A DNA stretch of 50,285 nt from Peptostreptococcaceae bacterium (GTDB lineage: Bacteria; Bacillota; Clostridia; Peptostreptococcales; Filifactoraceae), in the NCBI GenBank assembly GCA_030528605.1, contig JAUMYO010000007.1, positions 1 through 50,285 on the forward strand, given 5' to 3'. Position numbers and translations under genes: made by a program. Shown one piece after another: positions 25,924 through 35,488 of the stretch; position 1 is the first letter of the stretch; each line of letters starts with the position of its first letter. The notes beneath the pieces were generated by a model. The model was not told where the DNA came from and made no database searches. It was given only the letters and a program-made list of their open reading frames with translations.

Positions 25924-27186
25924 ATGAATTATGAAACGCTAAGCTCCATGGAGATCGATGCGATAGGAGAAATCGTCAATATCAGCTTGGGATCATCGGC
26001 AACGGCGGTGTCCAACATGCTTAACTCCAGAGTGGATATCACGGTACCGAGAGTCAGAGTGGAATCCTATGATGAATTTGAGTTTAAGAATCTGGAGCCT
26101 GCGATCGCAGTGACGATCGATTATGTACAAGGTATCAGCGGCAACAATATCATGATACTGAAGAAAGAAGATATCCGGATCATTTTGGAGATGCTTATGC
26201 AGACCGAGATCCCGGAAGAGGGATTTGAACTGGATGAGATCTCGCTGAGTGCAGTTTGTGAAGTGATGAATCAGATGATGGGTGCTTCATCGACAGCCTT
26301 ATCCGAGCTGATGGGCAAAATGATCAATATCTCGCCACCGGCAACTTTTGAAGTGAAAGATGTCGAAAGCTTCAAAGACAAGCATTTCGATCATGCAGAG
26401 AGTTTTGTCGTCATTGAGTTCGATCTTTCGATCGAAGGGAAATTGAAAAGTGAGTTCATGAATGTTATGCCGATGGATCTGGTCAAAGAGATGGTATCGA
26501 CATTTATGAAGGATATGACCGTAGAGGATGACAGCTCCTTCGTTTCGCCAGAGCCTCAAGTACAAAATGAGGGAATGGAAGTGCAGGAAAGCTCCGCGAC
26601 ATCGACGCAAGAGGCGGAAGATACATCGGATGCGGGATCTGAAGCGACAGGCGGCGTGCTCAGTCAGGAAGCGATCGAAGCGATGCTTCGCGCAGAGCAA
26701 GACCAAGAGCCGGCAGAAGAAAGCTCAGCTTCAAACTCCGTGATGAGCCAGGAAGCGATCGAAGCGATGCTCAAGGCAAATGAAGGACCGAAGGTCGATG
26801 CTCAGACACAGACCGCTGCGAATATCGCGCAACAGGCAGCGCCGAGGCAGCAGGAAAGACCGAATCTGCAAAATGTCGGTGAACCTCGAGTCTTTGAAGT
26901 GAAAGACAGCAAAACGATCAACACCAACCTGACGGGAGTGGCAAAGCAGGAGAATGTCGATATGCTGATGGATGTGCCGTTGGTGGTATCGGTAGAGATC
27001 GGGCGAACGAAGAAACCGATCCGCGAGATCTTGGAGATCACGCAGGGGTCATTGATCGTACTGGATAAATTGGCGGGCGATCAGGTCGAGCTGTATGCAA
27101 ACAATCGCTGTATCGCAAAGGGCGATGTCGTAGTCGTTCATGATAATTTCGGGATCCGTGTCACGGAAGTGATCGGAAAAAATTAG
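25924..27186 (+). CDS. fliY: Flagellar motor switch phosphatase FliY
   Basis: A 420-residue FliY. Residues 1-205 are a CheC-like CheY-P phosphatase domain with both active sites intact (D12, E16, N19 and S109, E113, N116). Residues 340-420 are the FliN/SpoA domain. The acidic Ser/Ala/Gln-rich linker (205-335) holds two copies of a motif, VLSQEAIEAML (245-255) and VMSQEAIEAML (273-283), that resemble the CheY-binding N-terminus of FliM; the normal N-terminal copy is missing. The frame opens 48 bases earlier, but GGGGAGGAAAAG places the start at 25924. Confidence 0.93.
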   Translation: MNYETLSSMEIDAIGEIVNISLGSSATAVSNMLNSRVDITVPRVRVESYDEFEFKNLEPAIAVTIDYVQGISGNNIMILKKEDIRIILEMLMQTEIPEEGFELDEISLSAVCEVMNQMMGASSTALSELMGKMINISPPATFEVKDVESFKDKHFDHAESFVVIEFDLSIEGKLKSEFMNVMPMDLVKEMVSTFMKDMTVEDDSSFVSPEPQVQNEGMEVQESSATSTQEAEDTSDAGSEATGGVLSQEAIEAMLRAEQDQEPAEESSASNSVMSQEAIEAMLKANEGPKVDAQTQTAANIAQQAAPRQQERPNLQNVGEPRVFEVKDSKTINTNLTGVAKQENVDMLMDVPLVVSVEIGRTKKPIREILEITQGSLIVLDKLAGDQVELYANNRCIAKGDVVVVHDNFGIRVTEVIGKN

Positions 27187-27194
27187 GAGGATAT

Positions 27195-27533
27195 ATGTTT
27201 GAAGGGATCTTTCCATTGATCCTCTCCATCATTATATTGCTCGCAATATTGTATATGGCATATCTGGCAAGCAAATATCTTGGGGGTGCTACCGCGAGAC
27301 AAAGCAGTGCGAAGCATATCAAACTGCTGGACAGCATGGCGGTCGGACAGGATAAGGCGATCGCGGCGATCAGGGTAGGAGAAAGACAGTTCCTTATCGG
27401 CATCACGACCGGTGGGATCTCGAATCTGGCGGAGTTGGAACAACAGGATGTTCAAGAGATGTTGCTGGAGGAAGACGCTTCTTTCGCGCAGCAAAAATTT
27501 GCAGATATGTTCAAGAAGCTCAGTAAAAGATAG
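27195..27533 (+). CDS. fliO: Flagellar biosynthetic protein FliO
   Basis: A 112-residue protein with one N-terminal membrane helix (about 5-25) followed by a cytoplasmic domain containing VKLLDSMAVGQ-like sequence (IKLLDSMAVGQDKAIAAIRVG) that defines FliO/FliZ. It is an assembly scaffold for the FliP ring. AGGAGGATAT SD. Confidence 0.85.
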   Translation: MFEGIFPLILSIIILLAILYMAYLASKYLGGATARQSSAKHIKLLDSMAVGQDKAIAAIRVGERQFLIGITTGGISNLAELEQQDVQEMLLEEDASFAQQKFADMFKKLSKR

Positions 27534-27552
27534 GCTGAGCATGGGGTAGTTG

Positions 27553-28206
27553 ATGGATGCACTTATAAATGTAAACGGCGATGGAGTGCAGACGCTGGAG
27601 ATCTTGTTTCTCCTTACGTCGGTGTCGCTGCTTCCGTCGTTGCTGGTGATGACCACCAGCTTTACAAGGATCATTATCGTACTTTCTTTTTTAAGAAATG
27701 CGCTGGGGATACAACAGACACCGCCGAATATCGTTTTGGTCGGCATCGGACTTTTTTTGACCTTGTTCATCATGGCACCGGTCACGGACGATATCACAAA
27801 GAATGCGTATCGACCTTATAATGAAGGGACGATCACGCAGGAAGTCGCTCTGCAAAGAGCGCAGAAGCCGCTAAGGGAATTCATGCTCCGTCAGACGGAG
27901 GTAGATACATTGGATATGTATATGTCCGCGACCGGGCAGAGCACGCCGACAAATACCGATGAGATCCCGATCCGGGTCATCATTCCGGCATTTATGACAT
28001 CGGAGCTGAAGCGAGCGTTTATCATGGGATTTCTGCTGTTCATTCCATTTTTGTTGATCGATATCGTGGTATCGAGCACCTTGATGTCGATGGGAATGAT
28101 CATGCTTCCACCGGCAATGATCTCCTTACCTTTCAAGATCTTGCTTTTTGTCACGCTGGATGGGTGGAACCTGTTGTTCTCGACCCTTCTGCGGAGCTTT
28201 AATTAG
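27553..28206 (+). CDS. fliP: Flagellar export gate protein FliP
   Basis: A 217-residue core component of the export gate with four hydrophobic segments. Signatures are LLPSLLVMTTSFTRI...VLSFLRNALG (about 26-54) and VVSSTLMSMGMIMLPPAMIS near the C-terminus. No long cleavable signal is visible. TTG at 27550 and ATG at 27553 are alternatives; the SD is weak (GGGGTAG), so the ATG is chosen on codon grounds. Confidence 0.95.
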   Translation: MDALINVNGDGVQTLEILFLLTSVSLLPSLLVMTTSFTRIIIVLSFLRNALGIQQTPPNIVLVGIGLFLTLFIMAPVTDDITKNAYRPYNEGTITQEVALQRAQKPLREFMLRQTEVDTLDMYMSATGQSTPTNTDEIPIRVIIPAFMTSELKRAFIMGFLLFIPFLLIDIVVSSTLMSMGMIMLPPAMISLPFKILLFVTLDGWNLLFSTLLRSFN

Positions 28207-28214
28207 GAGGCGGT

Positions 28215-28475
28215 ATGACAAATTCACAAGTGATCGAGATCATGCAATCAGCGGCGATGATCGCGATGAAGCTGGCAGGTCCGATCCTGCTGCTGTCGAT
28301 GGGAGCCGGGATCCTGATCTCGATCTTGCAGGCTGCAACTCAGATCAACGAGCAGACGCTTACTTTTGTGCCGAAGCTGATCCTGATCGCGGTCATCCTC
28401 CTGTTGACGGGAGGAGCGATGCTGGAACTTTTGCAAGGTTTCAGCTATGAGATCTTCGATATGATGCTGCAATAG
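28215..28475 (+). CDS. fliQ: Flagellar export gate protein FliQ
   Basis: An 86-residue protein with two membrane helices (about 18-42 and 54-76) and the family sequence GPILLLSMGAGILISILQAATQINEQTL. It follows fliP by 8 bases with an AGGAGGCGGT SD. The 261-bp gene alone contains 11 GATC sites. Confidence 0.94.
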   Translation: MTNSQVIEIMQSAAMIAMKLAGPILLLSMGAGILISILQAATQINEQTLTFVPKLILIAVILLLTGGAMLELLQGFSYEIFDMMLQ

Positions 28476-28484
28476 GAGGAGATC

Positions 28485-29240
28485 ATGCAAAGTGAGATCC
28501 TTCTGTGGAGCCTTATCATGATGCGAGTTTCGGGTTTTATACTCGTCGATCCGATCCTGGGAAGGCGAGGGATACCGAATATCGTAAAAGCAGGGATGAT
28601 CATGGTTCTAACTGTTTTCCTGATCAGCCTGCCAAACCGGGAAACAGTTATCGTAGGTAGTTTATTAGAGTATATCGTGCTCTTGCTCAAAGAGTTTGTC
28701 GTGGGCTATGTGATCGGCTTTATCATCTCGCTCTTTCAATATGTCATCGTGCTCGCCGGAGGAGTCATCGATTTTCAAATGGGAATGTCGATGGCGACCA
28801 TCTACGACGCACAATCCAACAGCTCGCTGGCGTTGACGGCGACGATGCTGAATATCATGTTTATGCTGATATTCTTTGCGATCGACGGACATATCGCCTT
28901 GTTTCAGCTGTTGATCGACCTGAGAGAGGTGGTGCCTTATGGGACATTGAGTTGGAATATCCTTTTGAACTCGATGGTCCTGAAGATCTTCGTACGATGC
29001 ACATTGCTGGGCGTACAGCTCGCATTTCCGATCATCGCATTGGAATTCATCGGGGAAGCGGGTGTAGGGATCTTGATGAAGACGATCCCGCAGATCAACA
29101 TCTTTGCCGTCAATATTCAGACCAAGATCTTTATCGGTCTGGCTGCGATCGTCTTTTTGATCGCTCCGATGAGTGATTTTGTGCACAAGCTGATCCTGAT
29201 GATGATGGAACAGATTCGAGAGGTTGCAGCACTACTGTAG
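28485..29240 (+). CDS. fliR: Flagellar export gate protein FliR
   Basis: A 251-residue membrane protein of about six helices, assembling with FliP and FliQ as the export gate. It has the conserved EFVVGYVIGFI and GGVIDFQMGMSMATIYDAQ segments. SD TAGGAGGAGAT. It is not fused to FlhB, as happens in some clostridia. Confidence 0.94.
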   Translation: MQSEILLWSLIMMRVSGFILVDPILGRRGIPNIVKAGMIMVLTVFLISLPNRETVIVGSLLEYIVLLLKEFVVGYVIGFIISLFQYVIVLAGGVIDFQMGMSMATIYDAQSNSSLALTATMLNIMFMLIFFAIDGHIALFQLLIDLREVVPYGTLSWNILLNSMVLKIFVRCTLLGVQLAFPIIALEFIGEAGVGILMKTIPQINIFAVNIQTKIFIGLAAIVFLIAPMSDFVHKLILMMMEQIREVAALL

Positions 29241-29249
29241 AGGAGCGTT

Positions 29250-30305
29250 ATGGCAGCGGATTCAAAAACCGAAAAGGCCACCCCCAAGAAACGGCGGGAT
29301 GAGAGGAAAAAAGGTCATGTCATGATGAGCCGGGATGTTGTGATCGCCGCTTCGCTGATCGGAGTTTTCAGCACGGTGAAGATCCTGTTCCCGTTCGTCA
29401 GTGAAAGCATCGGCGGTTTTATGACAAGATACCTGATGCTGATGTCGACCACTACGAAGATCGATGCGGGAACGGCACAAAATGTTACGCAGGACTTTGT
29501 TATCACATTTGCCAAAACGGCATTTCCGATATTAGTCATCTCGGGAAGTATCGCGATCATTGCGACGATGGCACAGACCAAGCTGTTGTTTACCACCGAG
29601 GCGATCAAATTCAAATGGGATAAGCTGGATCCCTTACAAGGCATCAAACGGATGTTTTCCTTGAAAAATCTGGCGGAGCTGACCAAAAATCTGATCAAGA
29701 TCGGCATTTTGATGGCGGTGCTATATCAGTTCATCACCAAAAGGCTGGTGATGATCACCAGGACTCTGGATACGCCGATCGGCGCATCGATCCGCTATAT
29801 GTTGAGCACCGTGATGACATTGGTCTATACGATCTCCATCATTTTTGTGGTCATCTCGGCGGGAGATTACCTCTATCAATGGTGGGATTATGAACGCCAG
29901 ATCAGGATGTCCAAACAGGAGGTCAAAGAGGAGTACAAACAGACGGAAGGGGATCCGAAGATCAAAGGCAAGATCAAGGATATGCAGCGAAGGATGGCGA
30001 TGTCCCGTATGATGCAGGCAGTGCCCGATGCGGATGTCGTGATCAAAAACCCGACACATTTTGCGGTCGCTTTACGATATGACATCGATAAGGATGCCGC
30101 ACCGATCGTTTTGGCAAAAGGTCAGGACGAACTTGCGCTTCGCATCATCAAAGTGGCGGAAGACTCCGGCGTAAAAGTTTTGGAGAACAAGCCGCTTGCA
30201 AGATCGCTCTACGCGCAGACCAAGCTTGGGAAAGAGATCCCGAGCGAGCATTATGGCGAGATCGCCGAAATTCTGGTACAGATACTGGATCTTAGCAACA
30301 GATAG
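29250..30305 (+). CDS. flhB: Flagellar export switch protein FlhB
   Basis: A 351-residue protein: four membrane helices (about 30-210) and a cytoplasmic domain with the autocleavage motif NPTHFAVALRYD (cleavage between Asn and Pro). Cleavage, prompted by FliK, switches export from hook to filament. The N-terminal EKATPKKRRDERKKGHV is typical. It follows fliR by 9 bases. Confidence 0.95.
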   Translation: MAADSKTEKATPKKRRDERKKGHVMMSRDVVIAASLIGVFSTVKILFPFVSESIGGFMTRYLMLMSTTTKIDAGTAQNVTQDFVITFAKTAFPILVISGSIAIIATMAQTKLLFTTEAIKFKWDKLDPLQGIKRMFSLKNLAELTKNLIKIGILMAVLYQFITKRLVMITRTLDTPIGASIRYMLSTVMTLVYTISIIFVVISAGDYLYQWWDYERQIRMSKQEVKEEYKQTEGDPKIKGKIKDMQRRMAMSRMMQAVPDADVVIKNPTHFAVALRYDIDKDAAPIVLAKGQDELALRIIKVAEDSGVKVLENKPLARSLYAQTKLGKEIPSEHYGEIAEILVQILDLSNR

Positions 30306-30328
30306 CTGTTGCATGGGTAGGAGATTTT

Positions 30329-32380
30329 ATGAAAAAACTGTTAAGCAATGCCATTTCACTATTTGTCGTAGTCATCGTGTTATTGCTGATCATCCCTTTG
30401 AGTCCTTTTGTACTCGATGTGATGTTTATATTGAATATATCGATATCCCTGGTGATCTTGCTGATCACGATGAATATCAAGGAGTCGTTGGAGTTTTCGA
30501 TCTTTCCGTCTCTGCTCCTGATCACGACTTTGCTCCGGCTGGGGCTGAATATCTCATCCACACGATTGATCCTGACAAAACAGGGGGAAGCGGGAGCGGT
30601 CATCAAAGCTTTCGGAAGTTTCGTCCTTCAGGGCAATATCATCGTCGGGGTCATCATCTTCCTCATCATCGTTTTGGTGCAATTCATCGTTATTACCAAA
30701 GGTGCCGAACGAGTTGCCGAGGTAGCGGCGCGATTCACCTTGGATGCGATGCCGGGAAAACAGATGGCGATCGATGCGGACTTAAGCTCCGGTCTGATCA
30801 CTGAAGAAGAGGCAAAAAACCGTAGATACAAGATCCAAAAAGAAGCGGATTTCTACGGTGCGATGGACGGGGCGACAAAGATCGTAAAAGGGGATGCGGT
30901 CATGTCGATCATCATCACTTTGATCAACTTTGTTGCAGGCACGATCATCGGGATCGTCGGATCGGGTCTTTCATTCGGGAACGTTTTGCAGATCTACTCG
31001 ATCGCGACCATCGGTGACGGACTGGTATCCCAGATACCGGCACTACTGATCTCAACGGCGACCGGTATGATCGTAACAAGAGCGGTTTCTGACGGATCGC
31101 TGAACAATGATGTCAGCAAGCAATTCTTGGCACAGCCGACGGCGCTGATCATCGCCGGAGGGCTGATGGGGGCGATCGCGCTCGTGCCGGGAGCACCTCA
31201 TATCCAGCTCGGGATCATCGCAGCGGCACTGATCGGACTCGGATATACGGTCAAACAACGAGCAGCCGTCGAAGAGGCGACGGCTCAGGAGATCGTTCCG
31301 ATCGAAGAAGGACCGATCGACGAAAATGCTCATTTCAAAGATATCAACAACATCTATCCGTTGCTCAACATCGAGCCGATCGAGATGGAGTTTGGATATA
31401 GTCTGATACCGCTTGTTGATGAAGAAAGCGGCGGAAAGCTCATCGATCGTATCGTCATCTTCCGACGACAGTACGCACAGGATATGGGCTTTGTCATCCC
31501 GTCGATCCGACTGAGAGACAGTTCGGCACTCAACACGAATCAGTACACGATCAACATCAAAGGAGAGGAGATCGCGAGGGGCGAGATCCTGACAGACTAC
31601 TACTTGGCACTGGAGCCGTCGACTCCGGTGACACCGATCGATGGGATCGAGACCATCGAGCCGGCTTATGGAATACCGGGCAAATGGATCACCGCCGATA
31701 AAAAGGAGATGGCGGAGATCTACGGCTACACGGTGATCGACCCGCTTTCCGTTATGGTGACACATCTTTCGGAAACGATCAAAAAATATGCCCACGAGCT
31801 GCTCACACGCGCAGAGATCATGCAGATCATCGAAAACACGAAGCAGGTCCAGCCGCAGCTTGTGGAAGAAGTATTCCCCGACATCATGTCGTATGCGAAT
31901 TTTCAAAAGGTATTATCCAATCTGCTTAAAGAGGGCGTACCGATCAAAGATATGGGAAGTATTCTGGAGAGCATCATCGACTCCGGAGCTTCATCCAATG
32001 ACATCGATGCGATAACGGAAAAGATCCGTATCGCCCTCAAACGAACGATCACAAGACGTTTCTGCGAAAACGGACAGATGCGTGTGGTCACTCTGGACGC
32101 CGAGCTGGAGAAGACGATCGTGAGCTCACTGACAAGAAGCGAGCAAGGGATCTATCTGGCACTGAGTCCGGACACATTGCAAAAGATCATATCGCAGTTA
32201 TCGGAACAGCTCAAGAAATTTGCGGAACTGTCGCAACGTCCGATCATCCTGACAAGTCACGTTGTGCGGATCTACTTCGCAAGGCTCATCGAGCAATTTT
32301 ATCCGAATGTCTATGTGCTGTCTTTCAATGAGATAGCCAACAACGTTCAGATCCAAGCGATCGGTAATATAGAAGGTTAA
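30329..32380 (+). CDS. flhA: Flagellar export protein FlhA
   Basis: A 683-residue export-gate protein with about eight membrane helices in residues 1-320 and a large cytoplasmic C-terminal docking ring. Conserved segments include LLLITTLLRLGLNISSTRLIL, KGAERVAEVAARFTLDAMPGKQMAID and the FHIPEP-type loop FYGAMDGATKIVKGDA. SD GTAGGAGAT. Where B. subtilis continues with flhF, flhG and chemotaxis genes, here only a 127-base spacer separates it from fliA. Confidence 0.96.
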   Translation: MKKLLSNAISLFVVVIVLLLIIPLSPFVLDVMFILNISISLVILLITMNIKESLEFSIFPSLLLITTLLRLGLNISSTRLILTKQGEAGAVIKAFGSFVLQGNIIVGVIIFLIIVLVQFIVITKGAERVAEVAARFTLDAMPGKQMAIDADLSSGLITEEEAKNRRYKIQKEADFYGAMDGATKIVKGDAVMSIIITLINFVAGTIIGIVGSGLSFGNVLQIYSIATIGDGLVSQIPALLISTATGMIVTRAVSDGSLNNDVSKQFLAQPTALIIAGGLMGAIALVPGAPHIQLGIIAAALIGLGYTVKQRAAVEEATAQEIVPIEEGPIDENAHFKDINNIYPLLNIEPIEMEFGYSLIPLVDEESGGKLIDRIVIFRRQYAQDMGFVIPSIRLRDSSALNTNQYTINIKGEEIARGEILTDYYLALEPSTPVTPIDGIETIEPAYGIPGKWITADKKEMAEIYGYTVIDPLSVMVTHLSETIKKYAHELLTRAEIMQIIENTKQVQPQLVEEVFPDIMSYANFQKVLSNLLKEGVPIKDMGSILESIIDSGASSNDIDAITEKIRIALKRTITRRFCENGQMRVVTLDAELEKTIVSSLTRSEQGIYLALSPDTLQKIISQLSEQLKKFAELSQRPIILTSHVVRIYFARLIEQFYPNVYVLSFNEIANNVQIQAIGNIEG

Positions 32381-32385
32381 CAATG

Positions 32386-32402
32386 CTTTGGAAAAACCAA
32401 AG
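32386..32402 (+). promoter_or_regulatory. Stem-loop after flhA
   Basis: CTTTGG-AAAAA-CCAAAG, six bases after the flhA stop. It has no T-run. An ownerless SD (AAGGAGAT at 32449-32456) follows with no start codon at a usable distance. Confidence 0.45.
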
Positions 32403-32507
32403 CCAAAACAATGCTGAGCTGAAGGTGTCGTTTTCTGGTGGTTTTGTAAGGAGATAATACCGAAGAGAACATAAGACCTCGGCGTGGCGCAACGATTGGG
32501 AGAAAAC

Positions 32508-33287
32508 ATGGCTTACTGTAATGAAATGGAATTCAAAAGTAACGAAGAACTATTGATGGAGTACAAACTTACAAAGGATGAAGAGGTCAAACAGGAGATC
32601 GTGCTTCGATATATCGACACGATCCGAGTGATCGCTCACCAGATGAGAGATGTTTATATCAGCTTCACACAGTTGGATGACATCGTGAACGAAGGAGTGA
32701 TCGCAGTGATCAAGGCGATCGACAAATTTGATCCGGAAAAAAATGTAAAGTTTGAAACGTATATCTCAAAGCGTATCCGCGGACTGATCATCGACATCGC
32801 AAGGAAGCAAGACTGGGTCCCAAGAAGCATACGCAAAGCGAACAAAGACATCAATATAGCCACAGAGACACTTTATGCTAAGACCGGAAAAACACCGACT
32901 GCAAACGAGGTGGCGGACTTTATGGGGATGAGTGTACAAAAATATTGGGAACAAACATCCAAGAACAATATCTTCGGATTTTTGTCTCTTGATACGATCT
33001 TGGAAGAAGCAGGCGAGATCGCCGACTTCAAAAGGGTATCGTCCCTTGAGAGCGATCGTTCACCGGAGAGCACTTTGCTTGAGCTCGAAATGGACGAGAC
33101 GCTGAAAAAAGGTCTGAACGACTTGCGTGAAAGAGAACGATCGGTGATCGATATGTACTATCACAAAAACCTTAGCATGAAAGAGATCGCAGCGATACTG
33201 AATGTTAGCGAGCCGAGGATCTCACAGATCCATGCGGCGGCGATCAAAAAACTTCGCGGTTCGATGAAAGAATATATGCAGCACTAA
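32508..33287 (+). CDS. fliA: Flagellar RNA polymerase sigma factor FliA (sigma-28/SigD)
   Basis: A 259-residue sigma-70 family factor. Region 2 is VIKAIDKFDPEKNVKFETYISKRIRG..., region 3 TGKTPTANEVADFMGM, and region 4 the helix-turn-helix LSMKEIAAILNVSEPRISQIHAAA, matching SigD/FliA. It would transcribe late genes such as flagellin and chemotaxis receptors elsewhere in the genome. The frame opens at GTG 32484, but GGGAG five bases before ATG at 32508 decides. No flgM anti-sigma gene is next to it. Confidence 0.94.
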   Translation: MAYCNEMEFKSNEELLMEYKLTKDEEVKQEIVLRYIDTIRVIAHQMRDVYISFTQLDDIVNEGVIAVIKAIDKFDPEKNVKFETYISKRIRGLIIDIARKQDWVPRSIRKANKDINIATETLYAKTGKTPTANEVADFMGMSVQKYWEQTSKNNIFGFLSLDTILEEAGEIADFKRVSSLESDRSPESTLLELEMDETLKKGLNDLRERERSVIDMYYHKNLSMKEIAAILNVSEPRISQIHAAAIKKLRGSMKEYMQH

Positions 33288-33327
33288 ACTGAGATTCGGG
33301 TGACGCTCGAGGAAAGAAAGGAATATT

Positions 33328-34071
33328 ATGCTACAAGGATTATATAATTTAACATCCGGAGTATTGACTCAAAACAGGAACCTCAATGTGATAAGCAACA
33401 ATATGGTGAATGTTTCGTCACCTGGTTACAAAAGGGACAAGATGTTGTCCACGACATTCAAAGAAGAAATGCTGTACAGAGCTCAAAACAACGGCTCCGG
33501 TCATTCATCGGAATTGAACGATACTTCAAAGATACGTTCAGCCACAGAAACATTCGTCAACTATGAGCAAGGCGCGTTTGAAGAAACCGGAAGTCCTCTT
33601 GATCTGGCTCTTGCCGACAAAGGATTTTTCGAGATCCGGAGTCAAAACGGAAGACTCTATACGCGCAACGGAAGCTTTATTATCGACGAGCAAGGGTATT
33701 TGGCACTTCCTTCCGTGGGAAGAGTAATGGGGCAGTCAGGACCCATTCTGCTAAATACCGATCAGATCACAGTGGAGACGGACGGAACGATCCGCAACGA
33801 GCAAGGAGACCGGATCGATCGATTGTCGATCGTGGACTTTGATAATTACGACGCTCTTCAGAAGACGCCGAATGGACTTTTTGCCGGTGGCGATCCGCGC
33901 CCTGCAAAAGGGCATGTGATCCAACATACCCTGGAGCGTTCCAATGTTTCCATGATATCGGAGATGACATCGATGATGACGAGCCAGCGCGCGATCCAAA
34001 GTGCGGCTCAGATCATTAAAATATATGACCAGCTGATGGCAAAGGCGACCACCGAGCTGGGAAAGCTGTAA
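33328..34071 (+). CDS. flgF: Flagellar rod protein, FlgF/FlgG family (FlhO-like)
   Basis: A 247-residue rod protein starting MLQGLYNLTSGVLTQNRNLNVISNNMVNVSSPGYK, the rod N-terminal signature, with a C-terminal helix (MTSQRAIQSAAQIIKIYDQL). It is one of two tandem FlgG-family proteins corresponding to FlhO and FlhP of Bacillus. Assigning this one to FlgF rests on order and the less canonical ends. SD AGAAAGGAATA. Confidence 0.8.
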   Translation: MLQGLYNLTSGVLTQNRNLNVISNNMVNVSSPGYKRDKMLSTTFKEEMLYRAQNNGSGHSSELNDTSKIRSATETFVNYEQGAFEETGSPLDLALADKGFFEIRSQNGRLYTRNGSFIIDEQGYLALPSVGRVMGQSGPILLNTDQITVETDGTIRNEQGDRIDRLSIVDFDNYDALQKTPNGLFAGGDPRPAKGHVIQHTLERSNVSMISEMTSMMTSQRAIQSAAQIIKIYDQLMAKATTELGKL

Positions 34072-34080
34072 GGAGGCGAT

Positions 34081-34851
34081 ATGAACTTATCATTCTATAC
34101 CGGCGCGGTCGGCGCGATGAGTCAGCAGGAAAAGATGGATATTATCTCAAACAATATCGCAAACATCAACACGGACGGCTATCGGAGCAAGTCGAGCACT
34201 TTTTCCGGGCTGATCTACAGCAATATGAATGCGGCAAAAGGGCAAGATACGAGACTCAAGACGGGAGTCGGTGTGAAGATCGAAAAAACCGACATCAGCA
34301 TGGATATGGGCACTTTCATCCAGACGGATGATCCGCTGAGCTTTGCGATCACGGGGGAAGGATTTTTCGGGATCAAGATGCCTAATGGAGAGATCGCTTA
34401 CACCAGAGACGGAGGGTTCATCCTGTCAAGACAGTCGGATGGAAGTTTTTTCCTTGCGACCAAAGACGGCTATCCGGTCCTTGGAAAAGACAATGCGCCG
34501 ATCGTGGTGGAGGACCATGTAAAAGACGGCGAGAGCTCCGATAACGCCGCAATAAAAGAAGCTACACTAAAAGATGCTGCACTGGAGGAAAGAGTCGCAG
34601 TATTTCAGTTTGATAACTACAATGATATGGAAAGCGTCGGGTCAAACCGAATGATACCGAAAGCGAAGAACGGATCGCCGAGGTTGGCAAATGAGGTCCG
34701 AGTCGAGAAAGGGATGGTCGAGTCATCCAATGTGGAATTTGCTCACGAAATGTCCAAGATGATCGAGACACAAAGAGCATTTCAGTTTGCGCTTAGAATG
34801 GTAACGACATCCGATGAAGTGGAAGGGATCATAAATTCATTGAGAGGATAG
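34081..34851 (+). CDS. flgG: Flagellar distal rod protein, FlgG family (FlhP-like)
   Basis: A 256-residue rod protein with SNNIANINTDGYRSK at 23-37 and the C-terminal VESSNVEFAHEMSKMIETQRAFQF...EVEGIINSLRG. It follows the previous rod gene by nine bases with AGGAGGCGAT as SD. The family is clear; whether it is strictly the distal rod is inferred from the pairing. Confidence 0.82.
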   Translation: MNLSFYTGAVGAMSQQEKMDIISNNIANINTDGYRSKSSTFSGLIYSNMNAAKGQDTRLKTGVGVKIEKTDISMDMGTFIQTDDPLSFAITGEGFFGIKMPNGEIAYTRDGGFILSRQSDGSFFLATKDGYPVLGKDNAPIVVEDHVKDGESSDNAAIKEATLKDAALEERVAVFQFDNYNDMESVGSNRMIPKAKNGSPRLANEVRVEKGMVESSNVEFAHEMSKMIETQRAFQFALRMVTTSDEVEGIINSLRG

Positions 34852-34861
34852 GAAGAATAAG

Positions 34862-35488
34862 ATGAGTATAACAAGTTATGAGCAGATGAACTCGATGGAA
34901 CTGGATGTTCTGAAAGAGATCGGGAGTATCGGGACGGGGAATGCGGCAACAGCACTGTCCAAATTGCTCAATACGAAAATCAAAATGTCAATGCCGGAGG
35001 TATCGGTACTTGGTTACAATGAAGCGATCAACAAGATGGGAGGACCGGAGAAGATCGTTGCCGGGGTCATGAGCCGTATCGGCGGCGAGATCAACGGGAT
35101 CATGCTCTACACGCAGGAACTGGACTCCATCAACACGATGCTTCAGGGGATCCTTGCGGATAAGATCGAGAACTATTTTCAGCTGAACGAAATGGAGATC
35201 TCCGCGATCATCGAAGTAGGGAATATCATCATTTCATCGTATATGAATGCGATCACTTCATTGGCAGGGATCTCGGCGAATCTTTCGGTCCCGGGCATAT
35301 CGATCAATATGCTGGGAGGGATCCTTGCAGTACCGATGGTGGAATATGGATATGAATCCAACAAGATCCTATCGATCGGCGGAAAGCTGTCGATGGATGA
35401 AAAAATATTGGAGAGCAACCTGATCCTGTTGCCTGATGTAAGATCGCTCAATCATCTTTTTTATAAGCTGGGAATAAAACATGAGTAA
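34862..35488 (+). CDS. cheC: CheY-P phosphatase CheC
   Basis: A 208-residue CheC. Both phosphatase centres are present: LKEIGSIGTGNAATALS (E and N of the first) and IIEVGNIIISSYMNAI (second). CheC dephosphorylates CheY-P and is stimulated by CheD, which overlaps it by 8 bases here. SD AGGAAGAATAAG. With FliY this gives two CheY-P phosphatases in the same cluster. Confidence 0.93.
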   Translation: MSITSYEQMNSMELDVLKEIGSIGTGNAATALSKLLNTKIKMSMPEVSVLGYNEAINKMGGPEKIVAGVMSRIGGEINGIMLYTQELDSINTMLQGILADKIENYFQLNEMEISAIIEVGNIIISSYMNAITSLAGISANLSVPGISINMLGGILAVPMVEYGYESNKILSIGGKLSMDEKILESNLILLPDVRSLNHLFYKLGIKHE

